Below, piece after piece: positions 25,177-34,637 of a stretch of DNA of 64,000 bases. A model generated the notes under the pieces. It ran no database searches and was not told the origin of the DNA. It saw only the letters and a list, made by a program, of their open reading frames with translations. The first letter of the stretch is position 1, and every line of letters begins with the position of its first letter. Source of the DNA: Hyphomicrobiales bacterium. Its GTDB lineage: Bacteria; Pseudomonadota; Alphaproteobacteria; Rhizobiales; Rhizobiaceae. The position numbers were made by a program, and so were the translations under genes. The stretch spans positions 620,001 to 684,000 of the forward strand of contig UCIA01000002.1 in NCBI GenBank assembly GCA_900472295.1. Direction: 5' to 3'.

Positions 25177-27372
25177 ATGGGGTTGGCAAATCATGGACGA
25201 CTGGGTCTGGCGGACGCCGATCCGGTGCATCGGCCTATGGCAAAAGCAATGGCAGTCTTGCTGGCGGGAGCGGCCGCGATCGCGCTGCTGACGCCGCCGG
25301 CCAGCGCTCAGCAGGCGGCCCAACCGGCGACTGACCAGAAGAAAACCGAGGAAGCCACGCCTGCCGGCGTGACGCTGCTCGACAAGATCCTCGTCATCAG
25401 CCGCACCGGCGAGACGGCAATCGAATCGCTGGCATCGGCCAGCCATGTCGATCAGGAACAGCTCGACCGCCGCATGGCCACGACACCCAACGAAATGCTG
25501 CTCGGCGTGCCGGGCGTCACCGTGCAGGCCGACGCACGACGCGTCAGTTCCAGCATCAACATTCGCGGCCTGCAGGATTTCGGTCGCGTCGCGGTGATCG
25601 TCGACGGCGCCAGGCAGAACTTCCAGCGCTCCGACCACGGCACGCAGTCGACCTTCTATGTCGACCCCGAACTCATCAAATCCGTCGACGTCATCCGCGG
25701 ACCGACCGCCAACACCTATGGCTCGGGCGCCATCGGCGGCGTCGTCTTCTTCGACACCAAGGATGCCGCGGATTTCCTGCGGCCGGGCGAAACCTGGGGC
25801 GCATCGCTGACCGGGCGCTATGAGAGCAATGGCAAGGGCTGGACCACCAGCGCCACCGGCGCCTACAAGTTCAACGATAACTGGGACGTTCTCGGCAACA
25901 TCGTCTATCGCGACTATGACGACTACAAGAACGGCAGCGGCGACACCGTCGCCGGCACCGGCTTCGACGTCTTGAGCGGCCTGCTCAAGACCACCATCCG
26001 CCCCAGCGAGAACAGCGAATTGAAGCTCGGCTGGGTCGGCTCGAGCGACGGCTGGACCGAGACCAGCGGCGCCGTGGCGGCAAATGATGCCGACCTGGAG
26101 TCGAACACATTCACCGCCCGCTACAACATCACTGACGACGCCAAGAGCTGGCTCGACCTCCACATCAACGCGTCCTACAACAAGACCAATCTCGACTTGA
26201 CCGCGCTTGTCCCGCAGAACCGTTTCGATCCGTCGACCGGCCTTCCCGTGGTGCTGCCGGCAGGCTCGACATCGACCTTCGATGTCGGCACCACCGGCAT
26301 CGACATCTGGAACACGTCGCGCTTCGAGACGGCCGGCATTTCGCACGAGCTGACCTATGGCGGTGACTGGGTCGGCGACGACGTCGAGACCGGCGGCACC
26401 GCCGGTGGCGACAGCTTCTACACGCCCTCGGGCAAGCGCAATGTTTCGGGCGCCTACATCCAGGACAAGCTGACCTGGGACTGGCTCGAGGTCATTGCCG
26501 GGCTGCGTTACGACAATTACAGCCTGGAGGATTCCGACAACGAAACCTCGGGCGACAGGCTGTCGCCGCGCATCACCGTCGGCGTCTCGCCCTTCGAAAG
26601 CGCCAGCCTGGCGGGCCTGCAATTCTATGGCACCTACGCCGAAGGCTACCGCTCGCCCTCGCTGACCGAAACGCTGATCAGCGGCAACCATCCGGCCGGC
26701 GTCACCTTCCCGTTCCTGCCCAACCCGAACCTGCGGCCTGAAACCGGCAAGACCGCCGAATTCGGCGTCAACTACAAGCTGAACGACGTTATCGAAGCGG
26801 GCGATGCTTTCCGGCTCAAGGCCGCCTACTTCCACAACAATGTCGACGACTACATCGAGGGCGTCACGCTGTCGGCATTCGACCCGACCAGCGGCTGCCC
26901 GTTCGGCCCCGGCATTCCGATCTGCTTCCAGTACCAGAATGTCGCCAAGGCCAAGATCAACGGCTTCGAACTGGAGAGCGTCTATGATGCCGGCTGGGGA
27001 TATGCCGGGCTCTCGGCCTCGATCATCAACGGCCACACCATCTCCTATGAAGGCGAGCGGGCCGACCTTGCCACCATCCCGTCCTCGCAGGTGACCGGAC
27101 AGCTCGGCTTCCGCTTCCTTCAGGATAAGCTGACCGTCGGCGGCGAGGTGCAGTACAACGGCAAGCCCAAGGGCAATCCCGTGGCCAAGGATTATACGCT
27201 GGTCAATGCCTTCGCCAGCTACCAGGCGACGAACAATTTGAAGGTGGACTTCCGCGCCGATAATCTGTTCGATGTCAATTACACCAACCCGCTGAACGGA
27301 AGCACCACCGCCGTCTTCTACGAACCCGGCATCACGCTTAAGCTGGCCGCAACCATGCGCTTTGGAGGCTGA
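25177..27372 (+). CDS. hmuR: TonB-dependent haemin receptor
   Basis: A 731-residue outer-membrane beta-barrel receptor. After the signal region (ending in TPPASAQQ) come the plug domain (TPNEMLLGVPGVTVQ, SINIRGLQDFG) and the barrel. The haem-receptor FRAP/NPNL pair is present as YRSPSLTETL and PNPNLRPETGKT, with a His between them (SGNHPAG) as the expected haem ligand. It ends in the usual aromatic/Phe-Gly-Gly strand. ATG 25177 is preferred because GGAG lies 7 bases ahead; 25237 would give a tighter signal peptide but has no ribosome site. It is divergent from hmuPSTUV under an IRO-type box. Confidence 0.92.
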   Translation: MGLANHGRLGLADADPVHRPMAKAMAVLLAGAAAIALLTPPASAQQAAQPATDQKKTEEATPAGVTLLDKILVISRTGETAIESLASASHVDQEQLDRRMATTPNEMLLGVPGVTVQADARRVSSSINIRGLQDFGRVAVIVDGARQNFQRSDHGTQSTFYVDPELIKSVDVIRGPTANTYGSGAIGGVVFFDTKDAADFLRPGETWGASLTGRYESNGKGWTTSATGAYKFNDNWDVLGNIVYRDYDDYKNGSGDTVAGTGFDVLSGLLKTTIRPSENSELKLGWVGSSDGWTETSGAVAANDADLESNTFTARYNITDDAKSWLDLHINASYNKTNLDLTALVPQNRFDPSTGLPVVLPAGSTSTFDVGTTGIDIWNTSRFETAGISHELTYGGDWVGDDVETGGTAGGDSFYTPSGKRNVSGAYIQDKLTWDWLEVIAGLRYDNYSLEDSDNETSGDRLSPRITVGVSPFESASLAGLQFYGTYAEGYRSPSLTETLISGNHPAGVTFPFLPNPNLRPETGKTAEFGVNYKLNDVIEAGDAFRLKAAYFHNNVDDYIEGVTLSAFDPTSGCPFGPGIPICFQYQNVAKAKINGFELESVYDAGWGYAGLSASIINGHTISYEGERADLATIPSSQVTGQLGFRFLQDKLTVGGEVQYNGKPKGNPVAKDYTLVNAFASYQATNNLKVDFRADNLFDVNYTNPLNGSTTAVFYEPGITLKLAATMRFGG

Positions 27373-27376
27373 TTGA

Positions 27377-27817
27377 ATGAAAAGCTTGACGATATCGCTT
27401 CGTCTCTTGACCTCGACGCTGGCGATGTCGCTCGGCTCGGTGCCGGCGTGGGCTCAGTCCGCGCCGGCGCCGCAACTCAGCCTCGAACTCAATGCCGCGC
27501 AACCCTCGGACAAGGGCTGCCGCCTGACGTTCGTCGTCAACAATGCGCTCGGCGCCGACCTTTCCAAGGCGGCTTTCGAGATTGCGCTGTTCAACGAGGC
27601 CGGAATCGTCGATCGCTTGAGCGTGCTCGACTTCAAGGACCTGCCGGCCGGCAAGACCAAGGTCACCCGCTTCGATCTCGCCGGCACCAATTGCACCAAG
27701 CTGAGCCGCGTGCTGATCAACAGCGCCACCGAATGCGCCGGCACCGGCGTCGAGCCGGGTGCCTGCATGCGCGGCCTGAAGACCGAGACCAAGACCGGTA
27801 TCGCATTCGGCGTGTAA
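27377..27817 (+). CDS. Small secreted four-cysteine protein in the haem operon
   Basis: A 146-residue protein with a clear signal peptide (cleavage after PAWAQ, about residue 27) and four cysteines in the mature part (KGCRLTF, GTNCTKL, ATECAGTG, GACMRG), suggesting two disulfides. GGAGG lies 8 bases before the ATG, and the start is 4 bases after the hmuR stop, so it is co-transcribed with the receptor. I do not recognise a named domain. It is predicted to be periplasmic, where a role in haem handling or in assembling the TonB-receptor system is plausible but not shown. Confidence 0.8.
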   Translation: MKSLTISLRLLTSTLAMSLGSVPAWAQSAPAPQLSLELNAAQPSDKGCRLTFVVNNALGADLSKAAFEIALFNEAGIVDRLSVLDFKDLPAGKTKVTRFDLAGTNCTKLSRVLINSATECAGTGVEPGACMRGLKTETKTGIAFGV

Positions 27818-27944
27818 GGTGGGACTGCATCCCGCCTTCTCGCAAGATAGTTCCGCGTGGCCCGTCTCCACCCCACCGTCATGGCCGGCAACCGATCTTG
27901 ATTTGACAATCCCGCCTCGCTCGGGGCAGGTCTCGCCGCAAGAC

Positions 27945-28898
27945 ATGCAGGACATCAGCCCCCTCCCCGACGACGCCGGCAACCAACCGGCGATTGCGCC
28001 GGCCGAACCGCTTGCGCGGCCGGCGGCCGATCGCAAATGGACGATAGCGATCGCTGCCTCCTGCCTGCTGCACGCCGCCGCCGCGGCGGCGTTTTTCATC
28101 GCACCGGCCGGGACATTCGAGACCGGGGACGAAATACAGTCCGAAGGCTCCGATCAATCGGGCGCCGACGTCGTCGGCACCGCTTTGAAAAACCGTATGC
28201 CCGACGCAGTGGATGTTACCCTGGTGACCGATCCGCAGCCGGCCAAGCCGGAGGCTGCCCAACCCGCGCCGTCAACCGATGCGGCCCAACCTGTAAGTCG
28301 GGAGGCAACGCCCGAGCCTTCCTCGGAAGCCGCCAAAGAGGCTGCTCCCGATACACTGAGGGCCGCCATCCCGGATGATAAAAGTGTCGCCCCTGCCGCT
28401 GAGAAGCCGACACCGGCGGCGGTTCAACCGCAAAGTTCAGAGGCGCCTCCCGCAGACGAGCCTCCTGTTGATTTGCCTGCCGCGAGCGCCCCGGTTCCAA
28501 GCCCGAGGCCGAGCGCACCCATATCGGGAGAGGCAGGCGGCACGGTAGATGGCGAGGAACGTGACGCATCTGCTGTTGCCAGCAAAGGCGAAAAGCAGGG
28601 CGCCGCCGGCAATGCGGTGGAATCCGGCTACAAAACTGAAGTTCAAAACAAGCTTGCCCGCGCCAACCGCCGTGTCTCGAAAGAGATTCAGGCGAAGGCT
28701 CTGAACAATGCCAGAGTCTTTTTCGTCGTCATGGCCGACGGCAGCGTCAGTGACTTGCAGCTTGTTGAAAGTTCAGGGTCTACCGAGCTAGACCAATTCG
28801 CTTTGAAACTGGTGCGCCAGCAAGCCCCGTTTCCGCCCATTCCACCCGAGACCGGATTATCAAGTTGGGTGTTCAGGGCGCGGATCGGGCCGTTTTAA
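27945..28898 (+). CDS. tonB: TonB energy-transducing protein
   Basis: A 317-residue TonB. It has a short cytoplasmic head, one membrane segment (about residues 32-52, WTIAIAASCLLHAAAAAAFF), a long Pro/Ala/Glu-rich periplasmic spacer (about 85-215) and the C-terminal TonB domain with ARVFFVVMADGSVSDLQLVE and APFPPIPPE. It transmits proton-motive force from ExbBD to HmuR. The frame is open upstream to 27819, but ATG 27945 gives a normal N-terminus. exbB and exbD are not in the window. Confidence 0.88.
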   Translation: MQDISPLPDDAGNQPAIAPAEPLARPAADRKWTIAIAASCLLHAAAAAAFFIAPAGTFETGDEIQSEGSDQSGADVVGTALKNRMPDAVDVTLVTDPQPAKPEAAQPAPSTDAAQPVSREATPEPSSEAAKEAAPDTLRAAIPDDKSVAPAAEKPTPAAVQPQSSEAPPADEPPVDLPAASAPVPSPRPSAPISGEAGGTVDGEERDASAVASKGEKQGAAGNAVESGYKTEVQNKLARANRRVSKEIQAKALNNARVFFVVMADGSVSDLQLVESSGSTELDQFALKLVRQQAPFPPIPPETGLSSWVFRARIGPF

Positions 28899-28952
28899 AC
28901 AGCTCGTAGACCTTCGCCAAATGTCATCGTCCACCAATTCAAGAGGAAGCCA

Positions 28953-29267
28953 ATGTACATCGCCATGAACCGCTTCAAGGTCCAGAACGGCTCGGAAACC
29001 GCCTTCGAGGACGTGTGGAAGAACCGCGATTCCAGCCTTTCGGAGATGAAAGGCTTCAGGGAATTCCACCTGCTGCGAGGCCCGGTCAACGAGACTGAGG
29101 GCTACACGCTGTTTGCCTCGCACACGGTGTGGGCAAGCCATAAGGATTTCGTCGCCTGGACCAAATCCGAGAATTTCCGCGCCGCCCACCGCAACACCGG
29201 CACCTCGAAGGTGCACTATCTCGGCCATCCGCAGTTCGAAGGTTTTTCGGTCGTCGAAGGCGCCTGA
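28953..29267 (+). CDS. hmuQ: IsdG/HmuQ-type haem-degrading monooxygenase
   Basis: A 104-residue ABM-fold protein. Asn6, Trp69 and His79 (in AMNRFKV, DFVAWTK and AAHRNTG) match the Asn-Trp-His triad of IsdG-type enzymes, including the ten-residue Trp-His spacing. HmuQ of Bradyrhizobium opens the haem ring to free iron. Its place at the end of the hmuR-tonB run completes the pathway from surface haem to cytoplasmic iron. The start ATG 28953 is preceded by AAGAGGAAGCC. Confidence 0.9.
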   Translation: MYIAMNRFKVQNGSETAFEDVWKNRDSSLSEMKGFREFHLLRGPVNETEGYTLFASHTVWASHKDFVAWTKSENFRAAHRNTGTSKVHYLGHPQFEGFSVVEGA

Positions 29268-29284
29268 GCAGGCGACGCCATCGC

Positions 29285-30337
29285 TCAAGCCAGGCCGAGC
29301 ACGCGCCGCACCGCCCTGGCGAAGCGTTTGGCCCTCAGCCGCCAGCGGTCTTTTCGAAGGAGAAGACGCATGACCCGAGGGTCGGCGGCCAGAGCGCCGA
29401 ACCGCCTCACATGCTTCGCCAGGAGTCTGGGCACGAAATTCTTGCCGTTGATGGCCCGCAAACGCTCCGCATTGGCGAGCACATAGTCCAGCACGTCCGC
29501 GCCCATCGCCGCGTCATGGCTAAGGTAGGTCGGCGATTGCTGCACATGACCACCGGCATAGGTGGAACCACCCGACATGTTGCTGCCATGCAAGCGGTAA
29601 AGGCCGAGGCTCTCGGACAGGATCAGACTGCCGGCGACCAGATGCGCGCATGTCGCGGCGAAATAATCGGTCCCTATCGTCACCCGACACGGGAACGAAA
29701 GAACCGGTTCCAGCGCGCCGCGCCGGAAAACCATCGACGAGGTCGGCGCCCATATCCAGCCATAGACGTCGGGTCCGAAATAGGTGACCGGATGCTCCCA
29801 GTGATAGGCAAGCTCTCCGGCTATCTCGCCGGGTTGCTTGCCGGCCGGCACGATGATCCCGGTCGCCTCAGGTATCAATCGCGGCTTGCGCAATGCGACG
29901 TAGGTGCTCGTGAGCAAGGTCCGCTTGCCATCGACGAGGAAGACATCGGAGCTGGACAGAGAGGCCGGCCGCGTCGCGTTCAGATGCGCCGACAGATGCG
30001 CGAGCAGGAAATTCGGCAGCCAGACATCGTCGGCGTCGAGGAAGGCGACGAAGGGCGCCTCGCCGGCGGCAAGGCCGTCACGGAACGCGGCGAGCTGGCC
30101 GCCGTTTTGCGGCCGTGCCAGCAGCCGCAGGCGCGGGTCGCCGATCGTCTGGAGAAGCTCGCGGACATGATCGGCCGAACCGTCGGTCGAGGCATCGTCG
30201 ACAATGACGCAGTCCCAGTTCCGGTACGTCTGCGCCAACACCGAGCGGATCGCATCCTCGACATAGGCGCGATAATTGTGACAGGTGATGACCACTCCGA
30301 CACGCGGCAGCTCAAACGGTGGGGACTTCTCTTCCAT
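29285..30337 (-). CDS. Glycosyltransferase family 2
   Basis: A 350-residue GT-A fold enzyme without membrane segments. VGVVITCHNYRAYVEDAI opens the nucleotide-sugar domain, VIVDDASTDGS supplies the first acid pair, and FLDADDVW is the metal-binding DXD. The C-terminal half is not diagnostic. It probably transfers a sugar to a surface polysaccharide or lipid acceptor. No other polysaccharide gene is adjacent; it lies between hmuQ (convergent) and putA, so its pathway is unknown. Confidence 0.85.
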   Translation of the reverse strand: MEEKSPPFELPRVGVVITCHNYRAYVEDAIRSVLAQTYRNWDCVIVDDASTDGSADHVRELLQTIGDPRLRLLARPQNGGQLAAFRDGLAAGEAPFVAFLDADDVWLPNFLLAHLSAHLNATRPASLSSSDVFLVDGKRTLLTSTYVALRKPRLIPEATGIIVPAGKQPGEIAGELAYHWEHPVTYFGPDVYGWIWAPTSSMVFRRGALEPVLSFPCRVTIGTDYFAATCAHLVAGSLILSESLGLYRLHGSNMSGGSTYAGGHVQQSPTYLSHDAAMGADVLDYVLANAERLRAINGKNFVPRLLAKHVRRFGALAADPRVMRLLLRKDRWRLRAKRFARAVRRVLGLA

Positions 30338-30407
30338 CGGATCGGCCTGCCCACGCGTTGCTGTCTATATCAGCGCATATCCTTGCAACCCGACGCAGGC
30401 AAGCGAC

Positions 30408-33400
30408 TCACGCCGCCGCCAGCAAGCTGGCATTGCCGCCGGCGGCCGTGGTGTCGACGCAGACGGCGCGTTCATGCGCATAGGCGGCCGGGTTGAGCAC
30501 TTCGCTGACCAGAGGCACGATCGGTCCTGAGCGGTCGGCAATGACCTTGCGCACGATGCGCGCTGCATCGGGCTTGCCCGAGAAGGCGACGACATCGACA
30601 CGCAGCGAACGCGCCTCGACCGGATCGGGGCGGCCGTCTATGGCTGCCAGCGGCAACCCCTTGCCGGTCAGCGCCGACAGTGTCGCCGGCGCACCCGGCG
30701 CCACCGCCAGCACCGCATTGCCGGCGGCAAGCGCCTGGATCGCCTGAGCCAAGAGCGTGTCGGCGTCCGGCCCGAGGCACAGCACCCGGCCGCGCGGCGA
30801 CAGCGACAGCGTATTGGCCTCGCCGGTCGGCCCGGGCAAATCGACCTGGCCAAAATCGATGGCAGCGGCAGCGCCGATCGCTGCTGCGCCCTTGCCGCGC
30901 AGATGCTTTCTCAGAATGGCGATGCGGTCCGGCCGCGTCGACCAGCCGCCAAGCGTCGGATCGGGCAGGTTGTCGGCGAGTTCGGTCGCCGTCACCTTGT
31001 GGCCTTCGCCGACTTCCGTGCCGGCTTCCGGTCCCTTGCGGAAACGCCGGAGATAATGCGGCCCGCCGGCCTTCGGCCCGGTGCCCGAAAGCCCCTCGCC
31101 GCCAAAAGGCTGCGAGCCGACGACGGCGCCGATCTGGTTGCGGTTGACATAGATGTTGCCGGCATGGATGCCGTCGACGAAATGCTGGACGCGGCCTTCG
31201 ATGCGGGTGTGCAGCCCGAAGGTGAGGCCATAGCCCTTGCGGTTGATGGCGGCGATGACGGCGTCGATCCCGTCGGCGTCGAAGCTGGCGACATGCAGAA
31301 CCGGGCCGAACACCTCGCGCTCCATCTCCTCGATGCCTTTGACCCGGAACACATGCGGCGCAACGAAGCGACCGTCTTTGGGCGCTTCGAGCTTGGCGAT
31401 CAGCCGGCCCTGCAGGCCCATCGTGGTGCAATAGTCGCGGATCGAGCTCTGCGCCTCGTCGTCGATGACCGGGCCGACATCGGTCGAGATTTGCCAGGGA
31501 TCGCCGATGGTGAGCGCTTCCATGGCGCCCTTCAGCATTTCCAGCATCTTCTTCTCGACATCCTTCTGCACATAGAGCACGCGCAGCGCCGAGCAGCGCT
31601 GGCCGGCACTCTGGAAGGCAGACGCCAGTATGTCGCGCACCGCCTGTTCGGGCAGTGCTGTGGAATCGACGATCATGGCGTTAAGACCGCCGGTCTCAGC
31701 GATCAGCATGGCGTCGGGTGCCGCAGTTTCGGCCAGCTGCTTTTCGATCAGCTTGGCGACCTCGGTCGAACCGGTGAAGCAGACGCCGGCAATGCGCGGA
31801 TCGGCGGTCAGCGGCCCACCGACCGACGGACCGTCGCCCGGCAGAAGCTGGATGACATCTTCCGGCACGCCGGCTTCGCGCAGCAGTTCGACGGCGCGGA
31901 AGGCGATCAGCGGCGTCTGTTCGGCAGGCTTGGCGATGACCGAATTGCCGGTGACGAGAGCAGCCGCGATCTGGCCGGTGAAGATGGCGAGCGGGAAGTT
32001 CCATGGCGAGATGCAGACGATCGCTCCGCGCGCTTCACTGCCGGCTTCGTTGCTGGCCGCCTCAGTGGCGTAATAGCGCAGGAAGTCGACGGCTTCGCGC
32101 ACCTCGGCGACGCCGTCGGCCAGCGACTTGCCGGCTTCCCGGGTCGCGAGCGCAAAGAACTCGACGGCATTGGCCTCATAGAGATCGGCGGCGCGGTTGA
32201 GGATGGCGGCACGCTCGGCGACGGGGCGCTTCGCCCAGGCCGGCTGCGCTTCCACCGCAAAGCGCACGGCAGTCGCGACCTGCTTGGCGGCGGTTTCGGC
32301 GACCGTGCCGACGATCTCGGCGGGCTTGGCCGGATTGACCACCGGGCGCTGCTTGCCGTAGCCGGCGGCGCGGGTGATCGGCCTGGCATGCCAGCGCTCA
32401 GGCCCGGAAAATGCCGCCTTGGCCTTGTCGATCGCCGCCAGCGTCACCGGATCGGTGATGTCGAACCCCTTCGAATTGCGTCGCGCGGCGCCGAAGATCG
32501 TGGCCGGACGCGCGATTGCCGGATTGGCGGCCGGCCCCTGGTTCTCGACGGTCTCCAGCGGATCACGTGCAATATCCTCCGGCTCGACATCCTCGTCGGT
32601 CAGTTGGTGAACGAAGGACGAGTTGGCGCCGTTTTCCAGCAGGCGGCGAACCAGATAGGCAAGCAGGTCGGAATGCGCGCCGACCGGCGCATAGATACGG
32701 CAGCGCGTGCCTTCGGCCTGGCGCACCGTCTCATGCAGCGCCTCGCCCATGCCGTGCAGGCGCTGGAATTCGAACGCGTCGCGGTTGTCGGCCATCGACA
32801 GGATGGCGGCGACGGTATGGGCGTTGTGGGTGGCGAATTGCGGATAGATGCGGTCGGTCATGCCAAGCAGTTTCTTCGCGCAGGCGATGTAGGAAACGTC
32901 GGTGTTGGCCTTGCGGGTGAAGACGGGATAGCCGGAAAGCCCGAGCGTCTGCGCCCGCTTGATCTCGGTGTCCCAATAGGCGCCCTTGACCAGCCGCACC
33001 ATGATGTTGCGGTTGTACTTTTTCGCCAGCGCATAGAGCCAGTCGATGGTGAAGGCCGCGCGTGGTCCATACGCTTGCACCACCACGCCAAAGCCGTTCC
33101 AGCCGGCAAGCTCCGGCTCGGACAGCACGCGCTCGATGACATCCAACGACAGGTCGAGGCGGTCGGCCTCTTCGGCGTCGATATTGAGGCCCATGCGTGC
33201 ATGTCTTGCATCCAGCGCCAGCGACAGCAGCCGTTCGGCCATCACCGGCAGCATCTTTTCCTTCTGCGCCTCTTCGTAGCGCGGATGCAGCGCCGACAGC
33301 TTGACCGAAATGCCGTGGTTCTGGCGGATATCGGGGCCGTTTGACCCGGAATCGAGCGAGGAAATGGCGTCGGAATAGGCCTTGAGGTAGCGCAGCGCAT

Positions 33401-34016
33401 CGGCCTCGGTGCGGGCCGCCTCGCCCAGCATATCGAAGGAATAGAGATAGCCTTTCTGGATCATCGACCGGCCGCGCTTGATTGCCTCGGTGATGGTGCG
33501 GCCAAGCACGAACTGCTCGCCCATTTCACGCATGGCGGCGGCAACCGCCTTGCGGATCACCGGTTCGCCCAGCCGGCGCACCATCGAGCGCAGCGTGCCT
33601 TCGATGCCGCCCTCTCCCTCGTCGAGCACGCGGCCGGTCAGCATCAGCGCCCAGGTCGAGGCGTTGACGAAAATGGAACTCGAACCGCCGGAATGCGCCG
33701 ACCAGTCATGCGGCGCGATCTTGTCGGCGATGAGGTCGTCCATGGTCTCGGTGTCGGGCACGCGCAGCAGCGCCTCGGCCAGGCACATCAGCGCCACGCC
33801 TTCCTTGGTGGAGAGACCGTAGGCCGAGAGAAACACTTCCATCAGCCTGGGATCGGACGAGCCGCGCACCGCCCGCACCAGATCGGCGGCCCGGGCCGAG
33901 ACCGCCTTGCGATCATCGGCCGAGAGTTGCGTTGCCGCGGCCAGACGCTTCACCGCCGCGTCTTCGTCGGGAAGGTAGTTGGCGCGGATCTGCTGGCGGA
34001 TGGCGTCGAGCGGCAT
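30408..34016 (-). CDS. putA: Bifunctional proline dehydrogenase/glutamate-semialdehyde dehydrogenase
   Basis: A 1202-residue PutA oxidising proline to glutamate. The proline dehydrogenase barrel (about 130-460) shows DAEEADRLDLSLDVIE, RLVKGAYWDTEIKRAQ and YPQFATHNAHTVAAI. The aldehyde dehydrogenase domain (about 520-1000) shows the Glu in AETGGLNAM and the nucleophile Cys in SAGQRCSALRVL near residue 805. A C-terminal extension of about 200 residues ends in AAGGNASLLAAA, the conserved C-terminal motif of long PutAs, which helps seal the substrate tunnel. There is no ribbon-helix-helix DNA-binding domain at the N-terminus, so regulation falls to the divergent Lrp-type gene. The start ATG 34016 was chosen over 34085 by the family N-terminus MPLDAIRQQ and an AGGA site. 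Confidence 0.95.
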   Translation of the reverse strand: MPLDAIRQQIRANYLPDEDAAVKRLAAATQLSADDRKAVSARAADLVRAVRGSSDPRLMEVFLSAYGLSTKEGVALMCLAEALLRVPDTETMDDLIADKIAPHDWSAHSGGSSSIFVNASTWALMLTGRVLDEGEGGIEGTLRSMVRRLGEPVIRKAVAAAMREMGEQFVLGRTITEAIKRGRSMIQKGYLYSFDMLGEAARTEADALRYLKAYSDAISSLDSGSNGPDIRQNHGISVKLSALHPRYEEAQKEKMLPVMAERLLSLALDARHARMGLNIDAEEADRLDLSLDVIERVLSEPELAGWNGFGVVVQAYGPRAAFTIDWLYALAKKYNRNIMVRLVKGAYWDTEIKRAQTLGLSGYPVFTRKANTDVSYIACAKKLLGMTDRIYPQFATHNAHTVAAILSMADNRDAFEFQRLHGMGEALHETVRQAEGTRCRIYAPVGAHSDLLAYLVRRLLENGANSSFVHQLTDEDVEPEDIARDPLETVENQGPAANPAIARPATIFGAARRNSKGFDITDPVTLAAIDKAKAAFSGPERWHARPITRAAGYGKQRPVVNPAKPAEIVGTVAETAAKQVATAVRFAVEAQPAWAKRPVAERAAILNRAADLYEANAVEFFALATREAGKSLADGVAEVREAVDFLRYYATEAASNEAGSEARGAIVCISPWNFPLAIFTGQIAAALVTGNSVIAKPAEQTPLIAFRAVELLREAGVPEDVIQLLPGDGPSVGGPLTADPRIAGVCFTGSTEVAKLIEKQLAETAAPDAMLIAETGGLNAMIVDSTALPEQAVRDILASAFQSAGQRCSALRVLYVQKDVEKKMLEMLKGAMEALTIGDPWQISTDVGPVIDDEAQSSIRDYCTTMGLQGRLIAKLEAPKDGRFVAPHVFRVKGIEEMEREVFGPVLHVASFDADGIDAVIAAINRKGYGLTFGLHTRIEGRVQHFVDGIHAGNIYVNRNQIGAVVGSQPFGGEGLSGTGPKAGGPHYLRRFRKGPEAGTEVGEGHKVTATELADNLPDPTLGGWSTRPDRIAILRKHLRGKGAAAIGAAAAIDFGQVDLPGPTGEANTLSLSPRGRVLCLGPDADTLLAQAIQALAAGNAVLAVAPGAPATLSALTGKGLPLAAIDGRPDPVEARSLRVDVVAFSGKPDAARIVRKVIADRSGPIVPLVSEVLNPAAYAHERAVCVDTTAAGGNASLLAAA

Positions 34017-34180
34017 GGCGGGTCCTGCGGAGCGAGCATCAGGGAACGGGCCGGCGGTCACCGGACCGAATGCGCAAGCTAGCACAGAGCCGTATTTTCA
34101 GCCGGTCCAAAGAAGTCGACATAACAGGCCGTTCGATCTATCATTATGGTCAAATTGTCATCAAATGGACTGCAATATCC

Positions 34181-34633
34181 ATGACAGAAGATCAATTGGA
34201 CCGCATCGACAAAAACATCCTGTCGGCGCTGGCGCGTGATGGGCGGCTGTCCATGTCGGAACTGGCCGGCAAGGTCGGCCTGTCGAAGACACCGGTGCAG
34301 GCTCGCGTGAAGCGGCTGGAGAAGGACGGCTATATCAGGGGCTACCAGGCGATCATCGACCGCGAGCGCATGGGCGAAGGCCACGTCGCCTTCGTCCAGG
34401 TCAAATTGTCGGATACGCGCTCGGCCGCGCTCGATGCCTTCAATCGGGCCGTGCAGGCTGTGCCGGAGATCGAGCAGTGCCACATGATGGCGTCGAGCTT
34501 CGACTATCTGCTGAAGGTCCGCACCACCGACATCGCCGCCTATCGCCGCGTGCTTGGCGAGCGCATCTCGGCCCTCCCCCACGTCGCCCAGACCTCGACC
34601 TTCGTGGCGATGGAGACGGTCAAGGACCGCTGA
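34181..34633 (+). CDS. putR: Lrp/AsnC-type regulator, probably of putA
   Basis: A 150-residue Lrp/AsnC protein with the N-terminal helix-turn-helix (LDRIDKNILSALARDGRLSM, GLSKTPVQARVKRLEKDGYI) and the C-terminal RAM effector domain. It is divergent from putA across 164 bases. In other alphaproteobacteria PutR activates putA in response to proline, and that role is inferred here. The shared spacer has an AT-rich patch (about 34139-34165) suitable for Lrp-type binding. The ribosome site is weak. Confidence 0.88.
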   Translation: MTEDQLDRIDKNILSALARDGRLSMSELAGKVGLSKTPVQARVKRLEKDGYIRGYQAIIDRERMGEGHVAFVQVKLSDTRSAALDAFNRAVQAVPEIEQCHMMASSFDYLLKVRTTDIAAYRRVLGERISALPHVAQTSTFVAMETVKDR

Positions 34634-34637
34634 CTCC

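Noticed and set aside
25066..27036. A 656-codon minus-strand open frame opposite the haem receptor
   Set aside because: Overlaps the complete TonB-dependent receptor with plug, FRAP/NPNL motifs and proper start; the antisense translation has no recognisable features.
30903..33344. An 813-codon plus-strand open frame opposite putA
   Set aside because: Shadow frame created by GC-rich codon bias over putA; composition is unlike a protein and it lacks any ribosome site or domain.
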